Source: an uncultured Oscillospiraceae bacterium (GTDB lineage: Bacteria > Bacillota_A > Clostridia > Oscillospirales > Oscillospiraceae). Taken from it: DNA of 5,285 nucleotides. Positions 1 to 4,847 of the stretch are shown here, one piece after another. A program made the translations under genes and the position numbers. The notes below the pieces were generated by a model, which was not told the origin of the DNA, searched no databases, and saw only the letters and a list, made by a program, of their open reading frames with translations. The first letter of the stretch is position 1, and every line of letters begins with the position of its first letter. Location of the stretch: positions 1 through 5,285 of the forward strand of contig CANRKN010000134.1 of assembly GCA_947631215.1 (NCBI GenBank). Reading direction: 5' to 3'.

Positions 1-105
1 GTGGTCATCACCCTGGAGATACAGGACGCCAAGGAGCTGCAGGGCATCATCAACCGCCTCCAGGGCGTCCGGGGCGTCCGGGACGTCAATCGGGGAGGGC
101 TGTAA
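1..105 (+). CDS. relA: RelA/SpoT-family (p)ppGpp synthetase/hydrolase, C-terminal end (partial)
   Basis: This is the last 34 codons of a gene that begins upstream of the window; the GTG at position 1 is simply an in-frame codon, not a start. The peptide (VVITLEIQDAKELQGIIN, then RLQGVRGVRDVNRGGL) matches the end of the C-terminal ACT domain of long RSH proteins: a beta strand, then a helix carrying a leucine/isoleucine pattern, then a GV-x-DV strand. RSH enzymes make and degrade the stringent-response alarmones ppGpp and pppGpp in the cytoplasm, and the ACT domain helps sense the stalled ribosome. The identity rests on a short tail plus the following dtd and metallo-hydrolase genes, an order common in Firmicutes. 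The stop codon lies 2 bases before dtd, so the genes are almost certainly co-transcribed. Confidence 0.75.
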   Translation: MVITLEIQDAKELQGIINRLQGVRGVRDVNRGGL

Positions 106-107
106 GC

Positions 108-554
108 ATGCGCGCTGTCGTGACAAGAGTAAAAAACGCCTCCGTGGAGATAGAGGGCGCCATACACGGCGAGATAAACCAGGGCTTTCTGGTGCTGCTG
201 GGCGTCCATGTGGACGACGGCCCGGCGGAGGCCGTAAAAATCGCCGACAAGATATGCGGTCTGCGCATCTTCGAGGATGAAAACGGCAAGATGAACCTGA
301 ACCCGGTTCAGGCCGGGGCCAATAATTTGCTCATCATCAGCCAGTTCACCCTCTTTGCCGACTGCCACAGCCGCCGCCCCGGCTTCACCATGGCCGCCCG
401 GCCCGAGCAGGCCATCCCCCTCTATGAACAGGTGATAGCCCTCTGCCGGGAAAAGGGCTTTCATGTGGAGACGGGCGTATTCGGCGCGGACATGCAGGTC
501 CGCAGCCAGAACGACGGCCCGGTGACTATCCTGCTGGATACAAAGGAGCTGTAA
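108..554 (+). CDS. dtd: D-aminoacyl-tRNA deacylase (DTD)
   Basis: The 148-aa product has the family's usual length. DTD is a cytoplasmic homodimer that hydrolyses the ester bond of D-aminoacyl-tRNA (and Gly-tRNA-Ala), removing mischarged tRNAs before they reach the ribosome. The N-terminus MRAVVTRV is typical. The SQFTLFAD motif lies at residues 78-85, with the catalytic-site SQxTL core. The NDGPVT motif lies at 135-140, whose Gly137-Pro138 pair is the cis-dipeptide that excludes L-amino acids across the dimer interface. RRPGF at 89-93 is also conserved. The ATG follows a GGGGAGGG ribosome site (91-98) that sits inside the end of relA; only 2 bases separate the relA stop from this start, suggesting translational coupling. 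Nothing looks damaged. Confidence 0.97.
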   Translation: MRAVVTRVKNASVEIEGAIHGEINQGFLVLLGVHVDDGPAEAVKIADKICGLRIFEDENGKMNLNPVQAGANNLLIISQFTLFADCHSRRPGFTMAARPEQAIPLYEQVIALCREKGFHVETGVFGADMQVRSQNDGPVTILLDTKEL

Positions 555-563
555 GGAGACGCC

Positions 564-1163
564 ATGCTTATAAAATGCCTGACCGTGGGCCCCATCGAGA
601 CCAACTGCTATATCGTCACCGACGAGAACACCCTCCAGTGCGCCGTGATAGACCCCGGCGACGAGTCCAACACCGTCATGGATTACCTGGAGGACAACCA
701 CCTGACCGCGAAGTACATCTTCCTCACCCATGGCCACTTTGATCATACCATGGCCGTGAACGCCGTGCAGGCCGAGACCGGCGCCACCGTGTGCATCCAC
801 CGCGCCGACGTGGGCACCGGCGATTACCGCTTCACGCCCCCGGCGGGGGCGGTATACTACGGCGAAGGGGACACCTTCACCGTGGGGGCCCTCACCTTCC
901 AGGTCCTGGAGACCCCGGGCCATACCCCCGGCGGCGTGACGCTCCTGTGCGACGGGGCCATGTTCTGCGGCGACACCCTCTTCCGGGACTCCTGCGGCCG
1001 GACAGACCTGCCCGGCGGGGACATGCCCACCCTCATGCAGAGCCTCAAAAAGCTCTCCGCCCTCCCCGGGGACTACGAGGTCTACCCCGGCCACATGGAG
1101 AGCTCCACCCTGGACCGCGAGCGCCGCTTCAACTACTACATGCGCTACGCCATGGGGATGTGA
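564..1163 (+). CDS. Metallo-beta-lactamase-fold hydrolase, glyoxalase II/YcbL-like
   Basis: The 199-aa protein is a complete compact MBL-fold hydrolase with all metal ligands of the glyoxalase-II group. THGHFDH at residues 55-61 supplies His56, His58, Asp60 and His61. PGHTPGG supplies His120, CGD supplies Asp137, and YPGHMESS supplies His177, so a dinuclear Zn or Fe site is expected. Proteins of this length lack the C-terminal helical domain of true glyoxalase II and resemble YcbL-type hydrolases; the physiological thioester or other substrate cannot be read from the sequence. The start is fixed by AAGGAG at 553-558, which overlaps the dtd stop codon, 5 bases before the ATG. The gene is the last of the relA-dtd operon in this window, a recurrent neighbourhood in clostridia, and ends 6 bases before a terminator hairpin. 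Confidence 0.93.
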   Translation: MLIKCLTVGPIETNCYIVTDENTLQCAVIDPGDESNTVMDYLEDNHLTAKYIFLTHGHFDHTMAVNAVQAETGATVCIHRADVGTGDYRFTPPAGAVYYGEGDTFTVGALTFQVLETPGHTPGGVTLLCDGAMFCGDTLFRDSCGRTDLPGGDMPTLMQSLKKLSALPGDYEVYPGHMESSTLDRERRFNYYMRYAMGM

Positions 1164-1195
1164 AAAACCGCCCCCGGGACGGCGGTCCCGGGGGC
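1163..1195. terminator. Bidirectional intrinsic terminator between converging genes
   Basis: GCCCCCGGGAC (1170-1180) pairs perfectly with GTCCCGGGGGC (1185-1195) around the 4-base loop GGCG. Read on the minus strand, the stem is followed by GG and then five Ts (1167-1163), a good terminator for the XRE gene. Read on the + strand it is followed by TCATCATATCAT, which is AT-rich but has no T run, so it is a weaker stop for the relA-dtd operon. A hairpin identical except for one loop base occurs at 1708-1733. Confidence 0.8.
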
Positions 1196-1203
1196 TCATC
1201 ATA

Positions 1204-1407
1204 TCATCGTCTATCCGTAAGACCCAGAATATAATCGGTGGATGTGCCGTAGTATTTCGCCAGCTCTATCACGGCCCAGACCGGTATCTCATGGATGCCC
1301 TTTTCGTAGCGGCGGTACACCTCCCGCTTGCAGTGCAGTACCTCCGCGATCTGTTCCTGTGTCTTGTCCGCGTCTACCCGCAGGTCCTCCAAACGCTGAA
1401 AATGCAA
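1204..1407 (-). CDS. XRE-family helix-turn-helix transcriptional regulator, 67 aa
   Basis: This single-domain protein consists almost entirely of one Cro/C1-type HTH: an N-terminal helix (RLEDLRVDADK), helix 2 TQEQIAEVL, recognition helix KREVYRRYEKG, then IPVWAVIELAKYYGTSTDYILGL, the standard end of this fold. There is no separate sensor or dimerisation domain, so it is probably a small dimeric repressor, perhaps of its own promoter and that of the divergent 64-aa gene. The start is TTG: an in-frame TGA lies at 1416-1414 just upstream, and a GAGGTG ribosome site (1420-1415) sits 7 bases before TTG. An ATG at 1414-1412 is out of frame. Two palindromes in the divergent intergenic region are the likely operators. 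The target pathway is unknown. Confidence 0.9.
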   Translation of the reverse strand: MHFQRLEDLRVDADKTQEQIAEVLHCKREVYRRYEKGIHEIPVWAVIELAKYYGTSTDYILGLTDRR

Positions 1408-1426
1408 ATCGCATCACCTCGCGGAC

Positions 1427-1479
1427 ATGCTACTATTTTGTAGCTTTTCTCGCCGGAATATGCTACAATTTGGTGGCAT
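1427..1479. promoter_or_regulatory. Divergent control region with two palindromic operators (predicted)
   Basis: Two related 20-bp palindromes lie between the divergent XRE and 64-aa genes. Site 1 (1427-1446, ATGCTACTAT/TTTGTAGCTT) has perfect GCTAC...GTAGC arms. Site 2 (1460-1479, ATGCTACAAT/TTGGTGGCAT) has ATGC...GCAT arms plus AC...GT. The left half-sites agree at 9 of 10 bases. The centres are 33 bp apart, about three helical turns, which would put two repressor dimers on the same face. A TACAAT box (1464-1469) within site 2 could be the -10 of the rightward gene, and TTGTAG occurs in both orientations, but no well-spaced -35/-10 pair stands out. Binding by the adjacent XRE protein is inferred from position and symmetry. 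Confidence 0.6.
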
Positions 1480-1495
1480 TGTGGGAGGTGATACG

Positions 1496-1690
1496 ATGCC
1501 CGACTATCAAAAGATGTACTATATCCTCTGTTCCGCCGCCTCCAAGGCGATAGACCGGATGCCGGACATGCCGGCCAATCAGCTCGCCCGCCAGACCCTG
1601 CTGGCCGCTTTGTCCGAGGCGGAGGACCTGTATATCAACAGCGGCGGCAATCTGCTGCAGTTCCCAAAGAGCGAGGACAAAAACTCCTGA
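1496..1690 (+). CDS. Small uncharacterised protein, 64 aa, divergent from XRE regulator
   Basis: I assign no function. The product begins MPDYQKMYYILCSAASKAID and continues with a helix-rich stretch (NQLARQTLLAALSEAEDLYI) and a polar tail ending in SEDKNS. It is soluble, with no signal peptide or membrane segment, and looks like a two-helix protein. Short proteins of the pattern MPDYxKxY...AxxEAExLYI are, as I remember, widespread in clostridia as hypothetical proteins. The chosen ATG has a strong GGGAGGTG site (1483-1490) 5 bases upstream. An in-frame ATG at 1427 would start inside the predicted operator without a ribosome site and was rejected. It faces away from the XRE gene, shares its control region, and ends just before its own terminator, so it is probably under XRE control. 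Confidence 0.82.
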   Translation: MPDYQKMYYILCSAASKAIDRMPDMPANQLARQTLLAALSEAEDLYINSGGNLLQFPKSEDKNS

Positions 1691-1707
1691 TACGCAGGCA
1701 TTACAAC

Positions 1708-1743
1708 GCCCCCGGGACAGCGGTCCCGGGGGCTTGCCTTTTT
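1708..1743 (+). terminator. Intrinsic terminator of the 64-aa gene
   Basis: GCCCCCGGGAC (1708-1718) pairs perfectly with GTCCCGGGGGC (1723-1733) around the loop AGCG, followed by TTGCC and five Ts (1739-1743). It lies 17 bases after the stop codon. The hairpin is the same as that at 1170-1195 apart from the first loop base. Its T tract overlaps the predicted -35 box of the next transcription unit. Confidence 0.9.
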
Positions 1744-1762
1744 CCGGCATATATGCTATTGT
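1734..1762 (+). promoter_or_regulatory. Predicted promoter of the structured RNA/27-aa ORF
   Basis: TTGCCT (1734-1739, 4 of 6 to TTGACA) and TATTGT (1757-1762, 4 of 6 to TATAAT) are exactly 17 bp apart, and TGC immediately before the -10 makes it an extended -10 promoter. Transcription would start near 1769, at the first base of a perfect UUCG-capped hairpin. The -35 box overlaps the preceding terminator's tail, so the two units are packed without spare DNA. Confidence 0.55.
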
Positions 1763-1838
1763 GCATATGGTGCTTCGGCACCGGGGCGCTGTACAACGGC
1801 AGGCGGTTAGTCACACTCCCCGAAAGGGGGTGAGGCGT

Positions 1839-1922
1839 ATGCCTATTACGCTGACGTTACATATCGGAAGATATACGATAACGTTGACCGTAAAAAGGAC
1901 GAACCGCCACCCTGGCCGGTGA
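1839..1922 (+). CDS. 27-aa basic peptide, candidate type I toxin
   Basis: The ORF encodes MPITLTLHIGRYTITLTVKR followed by TNRHPGR. It starts at an ATG preceded by AAAGGGGGTGAGG (1823-1835), giving a G-rich ribosome site about 8 bases upstream. The peptide alternates Thr with Leu/Ile/Val over residues 3-18, a beta-strand-like amphipathic pattern, then has a basic tail with three Arg and one Lys in the last nine residues. Fst/TxpA/BsrG toxins also end in a basic tail, with codons near the stop embedded in a hairpin as here, but they carry a hydrophobic membrane helix that this peptide lacks. The peptide is therefore not a clear member of a known family. Toxicity is inference from RNA architecture and the antisense promoter, not from the protein itself. 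Confidence 0.55.
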   Translation: MPITLTLHIGRYTITLTVKRTNRHPGR

Positions 1923-1928
1923 CGGTTC
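1892..1928. terminator. Hairpin over the ORF stop, probable bidirectional terminator
   Basis: GAACCG (1901-1906) pairs with CGGTTC (1923-1928), then after one C/A mismatch CACC (1908-1911) pairs with GGTG (1918-1921) around the loop CTGGCC. The 27-aa ORF's TGA (1920-1922) is inside the stem. On the minus strand the hairpin is followed by GTCC and five Ts, on the + strand by TTCTTT. It therefore suits termination of the antisense RNA best and may cause partial termination of the sense RNA, yielding a shortened sense form ending near 1932. Confidence 0.55.
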
Positions 1929-1954
1929 TTCTTTAGAACTACTCATTTGACTAT

Positions 1955-1984
1955 GGGCTAACCGCTTGTCACAGCGCCCTTTTT
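1955..1984 (+). terminator. 3' end/terminator of the sense RNA
   Basis: CGCT (1963-1966) pairs with AGCG (1973-1976) around TGTCAC, and GGG (1955-1957) pairs with CCC (1977-1979) across a 5-base bulge; five Ts follow (1980-1984). The local hairpin is modest. The same 3' arm pairs much better with the transcript's 5' end (1784-1810), so termination and end-to-end folding compete for the same bases. Confidence 0.45.
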
Positions 1985-1992
1985 ATATGTTC

Positions 1993-2022
1993 ATTATAGA
2001 CCGGACCACGCCTGCCTGTCAA
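1993..2022 (-). promoter_or_regulatory. Consensus promoter for the antisense RNA
   Basis: On the minus strand TTGACA (2022-2017) and TATAAT (1998-1993) match both sigma-A hexamers at every base, separated by 18 bp. It is the strongest-looking promoter in the window. It begins 9 bases beyond the stop of the 136-aa gene and reads away from it, into the 3' end of the sense RNA, with a predicted start near 1986. A strong, constitutive antisense promoter opposite a weaker sense promoter is the usual balance in type I systems. Confidence 0.8.
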
Positions 2023-2030
2023 GTCCGATA

Positions 2031-2441
2031 TTATATCTTCCGAAACCGCACCGCGCCCACCGCGTGGGCCAGGGCGGTCAGGTTCTCCGCCTCCTCGCTG
2101 CGGACGATGAGCTCCTGCCAGCCGTCCCCATCCGCCGGGCCCAGGGCCAGGTCACACCACAGGTTATCCGGGCCGTCGCCGAAGATGAGCGTGTCCCGCT
2201 CCCCCCGGCTTTCCATGGCGGCGAGGCATGCCTCCGGCCCGCCGGTCACGGCCCGCTCCCCGGGGGCGATGAAGCCCTCTTCCAGCGCCAGAGCCTCCAG
2301 GGCCTCCGCCACGGTCCGGCCCTCCGCCTTCGCCCTGTACCGCCGCCGGACCGGGCCCTCCGCCGTCCAGGGGATGCGGGGAAAATACCGCCTGCGCAGG
2401 GCCTCCAGGATTGGGTCGTCGAATATCTTTTCAGTTGACAT
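2031..2441 (-). CDS. Uncharacterised protein, 136 aa
   Basis: I do not recognise this protein. It begins MSTEKIFDDPILEALRRRYF and has an Arg-rich patch (residues 29-42), an Ala/Leu/Glu-rich helical stretch (EALEALALEEGF), a middle part with SRGERDTLIFGDGPDNLWCD, and an ending with LTALAHAVGAVRFRKI. It appears soluble, with no signal peptide or membrane segment. The ATG at 2441 is preceded by GGAG about 11 bases upstream, which is rather far. A GTG at 2468 in the same frame would add nine residues but lies inside a terminator-like hairpin, so ATG is preferred. It follows asnS on the same strand after 63 bases containing that hairpin. No promoter of its own is evident, so read-through from asnS is possible. 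Codon choice is GC-rich, like the neighbours. Confidence 0.75.
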   Translation of the reverse strand: MSTEKIFDDPILEALRRRYFPRIPWTAEGPVRRRYRAKAEGRTVAEALEALALEEGFIAPGERAVTGGPEACLAAMESRGERDTLIFGDGPDNLWCDLALGPADGDGWQELIVRSEEAENLTALAHAVGAVRFRKI

Positions 2442-2467
2442 AATGTTCTTATCTCCAACATAGCACA

Positions 2468-2493
2468 CGAGCCCCCGCGTTTGCGGGGGCTCG
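2468..2493 (-). terminator. Hairpin after asnS, terminator-like but without a T tract
   Basis: CGAGCCCCCGC (2468-2478) pairs perfectly with GCGGGGGCTCG (2483-2493) around GTTT, 11 bases after the asnS stop. On the asnS strand the stem is followed by TGTGCTATGTT, which lacks a run of Ts. It may therefore be a partial terminator or an RNA 3'-end stabiliser that lets some transcripts reach the 136-aa gene. Confidence 0.6.
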
Positions 2494-2504
2494 CCTTATA
2501 TCCA

Positions 2505-3899
<1,395 letters not shown>

Positions 3900-3919
3900 A
3901 GCTGTATCCTCCGCTCAAT

Positions 3920-3937
3920 GCCAAATAAGCCAAATAA
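3920..3937. repeat. Tandem 9-bp repeat in the asnS leader
   Basis: GCCAAATAA occurs twice head to tail (3920-3928 and 3929-3937), between the terminator hairpin and the asnS ribosome site. On the asnS strand it reads TTATTTGGC twice. It is U-rich in the leader RNA and forms part of the tail behind the upstream terminator; no function can be assigned. Confidence 0.8.
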
Positions 3938-3968
3938 AAGTATAATGGCTGCGTTGCAGCCATTATAC
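3932..3968 (-). terminator. Intrinsic terminator of the NlpC/P60-like gene
   Basis: GTATAATGGCTGC (3940-3952) and GCAGCCATTATAC (3956-3968) form a perfect 13-bp palindrome with the 3-base loop GTT. On the minus strand the stem is followed by TTTTATTTG, a good T tract. It lies 18 bases past the stop of the hydrolase gene. The same DNA holds the predicted asnS -10 box in the first-transcribed arm. Confidence 0.85.
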
Positions 3969-3990
3969 ACAGATTATTTCAATTTTTCAA
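3962..3990 (-). promoter_or_regulatory. Predicted asnS promoter, nested in the upstream terminator
   Basis: On the minus strand TTGAAA (3990-3985, 5 of 6) and TATAAT (3967-3962, 6 of 6) are 17 bp apart. The -35 covers the stop codon of the hydrolase gene and the -10 is in the upstream arm of its terminator palindrome. Transcription would begin near 3955, in the hairpin loop, so asnS mRNA from this promoter would carry only one arm and would not form the terminator. Confidence 0.75.
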
Positions 3991-4760
3991 TATTCGATGT
4001 AGGGGCATTTGAGCCAGTGGGTCCAGGTCCGGTCCGCCACCCGGGTCTTCACCACGCCTCCCGCGTGGGAGATAGCCTCGATGGCCCAGCCGCCGCCTAT
4101 GTACACGCCGATGTGGCCGTTCTCGGAGTAGACCAGCATGCCCGGCACCTCCGGGAGCGTGTCGATGGGCCCCTTCTCCACAGCGTTGTCGTAAAAGCCC
4201 TGGGTGCCCCAGTCGGGCATGTCCCCGGCGTTGTACTCCACGCCCACGCCCGGCTCATACCAGCTGTAGCCCTTGATGAGCCCGGCGCAGTCCACCACCC
4301 GCCGGTCCATCCATTTTTCCCGGATGATGGATTCGTACTCGGCCACGTCGTCGCCGTACTGCTCCAGCTTATAGGCCAGGAAATCCTCCGTCAGAACTGT
4401 GCCGAAGGTGCCCCAGACGTAGCCCCACTGGTTGTCCCAGGCCATCTCGGCCCAGGCCACCAGGTCCGCGGCGGTCTTCTTCTCCGGGGTGGCGAAGATG
4501 CTGTCGTCTATGGTGTTGGAGCTGTGCTCGCCCCACTCCACGTGCACGTACTCCCCCGGCTTCCACTCGAACATGTCCGGCGGGATGGGGGTGGGCTCCG
4601 GCGTGATCGTGGGCTCCGGCGGCGGGAGCTGTTCCGCCTCCTCTTTGCCGCCGCTGTTCACCCAGATGATGGACCCCACCGCCGCCAGCAGGAGCACCAG
4701 CCCCGCCAGCAGGAATGGGCCGTAATTTGCCTTTCTTCCCGCCCTGCGGTGTGCGGCCAT
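3987..4760 (-). CDS. Membrane-anchored NlpC/P60-like cell-wall hydrolase
   Basis: The 257-aa protein has a basic N-terminus (AAHRRAGRK), one hydrophobic segment at about residues 14-34 (FLLAGLVLLLAAVGSIIWV), and then a Pro/Glu/Thr-rich spacer at 45-61 (PPPEPTITPEPTPIPP). This suggests a type II membrane protein with its catalytic domain outside the cell. The domain shows an NlpC/P60-type triad: Cys158 in VVDCAGLIKGY, His216 in ENGHIGVYIGGG, and a possible third residue, His232, in AISHAGGV. NlpC/P60 enzymes are cysteine peptidases that cut peptidoglycan stem peptides. The region at 95-150 before the Cys is unlike the usual short approach and may be a substrate domain. The start has GGGAGG (4773-4768) 7 bases upstream. 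The gene is monocistronic, with its own promoter and terminator. Substrate specificity is not evident. Confidence 0.87.
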   Translation of the reverse strand: MAAHRRAGRKANYGPFLLAGLVLLLAAVGSIIWVNSGGKEEAEQLPPPEPTITPEPTPIPPDMFEWKPGEYVHVEWGEHSSNTIDDSIFATPEKKTAADLVAWAEMAWDNQWGYVWGTFGTVLTEDFLAYKLEQYGDDVAEYESIIREKWMDRRVVDCAGLIKGYSWYEPGVGVEYNAGDMPDWGTQGFYDNAVEKGPIDTLPEVPGMLVYSENGHIGVYIGGGWAIEAISHAGGVVKTRVADRTWTHWLKCPYIEY

Positions 4761-4786
4761 GTCACCGCCTCCCTTCGTCCATGCCT

Positions 4787-4814
4787 ATCATATCATAAAA
4801 GCGGTGATACGCAA
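4787..4814 (-). promoter_or_regulatory. Predicted promoter of the NlpC/P60-like gene
   Basis: On the minus strand TTGCGT (4814-4809) and TATGAT (4792-4787) are 16 bp apart, with a predicted start near 4780 and a leader of about 20 nt before the ATG. A second TATGAT at 4797-4792 overlaps it but would be only 11 bp from the -35. The match is moderate. Confidence 0.5.
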
Positions 4815-4847
4815 GACGATTTTTCTTAAGATTCCCTTAATTCGATT

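Larger units (their letters stand above)
1769..1984 (+). ncRNA. Structured sense RNA with end-to-end pairing (type I toxin-mRNA-like)
   Basis: The predicted transcript of about 216 nt opens with GGUGC-UUCG-GCACC (1769-1782). GGGCGCTGT (1784-1792) is the exact complement of ACAGCGCCC (1971-1979), and 1798-1810 pairs with 1958-1970 in 13 consecutive pairs including two G-U, so the 5' and 3' ends can form a 22-bp stem interrupted by a 5-base bulge (1793-1797). CCCC-GAAA-GGGG (1818-1829) sequesters the ribosome site of the 27-codon ORF, and a third hairpin covers the ORF's stop. Closed 5'-3' pairing and a masked ribosome site are known features of type I toxin mRNAs, where full-length RNA is poorly translated. 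The exact 5' and 3' ends are inferred from the promoter and T tract. It could instead be a regulatory RNA whose ORF is incidental. Confidence 0.6.
1892..1986 (-). ncRNA. Predicted antisense RNA (type I antitoxin-like)
   Basis: A perfect-consensus promoter at 2022-1993 would start a leftward RNA near 1986. No minus-strand gene follows it within reach. The RNA would run through the whole 3' end of the sense transcript and stop at the GAACCG/CGGTTC hairpin followed by GTCCTTTTT (T tract at 1896-1892), giving about 95 nt. Its 5' end can fold as GGG-CGCU-GUGACA-AGCG-GUUAG-CCC (1979-1955), displaying the loop GUGACA. That loop is complementary to UGUCAC in the sense 3' end, and the UGUGAC at the same place is complementary to GUCACA in the sense leader (1810-1815). 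This resembles the convergent RNA I/RNA II arrangement of par pAD1 and RatA or SR4 antitoxins. Expression is inferred. Confidence 0.55.

Noticed and set aside
791..1234. An Arg/Pro/Gly/His-rich open frame overlapping the metallo-hydrolase gene
   Set aside because: Its composition is typical of an out-of-phase shadow, and the overlapping hydrolase has every metal ligand.
1427..1495. Upstream in-frame ATG extending the 64-aa protein by 23 residues
   Set aside because: It lies within the first predicted operator and has no ribosome site, whereas the ATG at 1496 follows GGGAGGTG at ideal distance.
1734..1838. Longer 62-aa version of the 27-aa ORF starting at 1734
   Set aside because: The extra 35 codons run through terminator and promoter DNA before the predicted transcript start, with no ribosome site; only the ATG at 1839 is preceded by one.
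2442..2468. GTG start adding nine residues to the 136-aa protein
   Set aside because: It would lie in the arm of a perfect hairpin and has no ribosome site; ATG at 2441 has GGAG upstream, although somewhat distant.
3900..3955. T-box or other riboswitch in front of asnS
   Set aside because: The leader from the predicted start is about 55 nt with tandem repeats and no T-box sequence or specifier stem; too short for a T-box.
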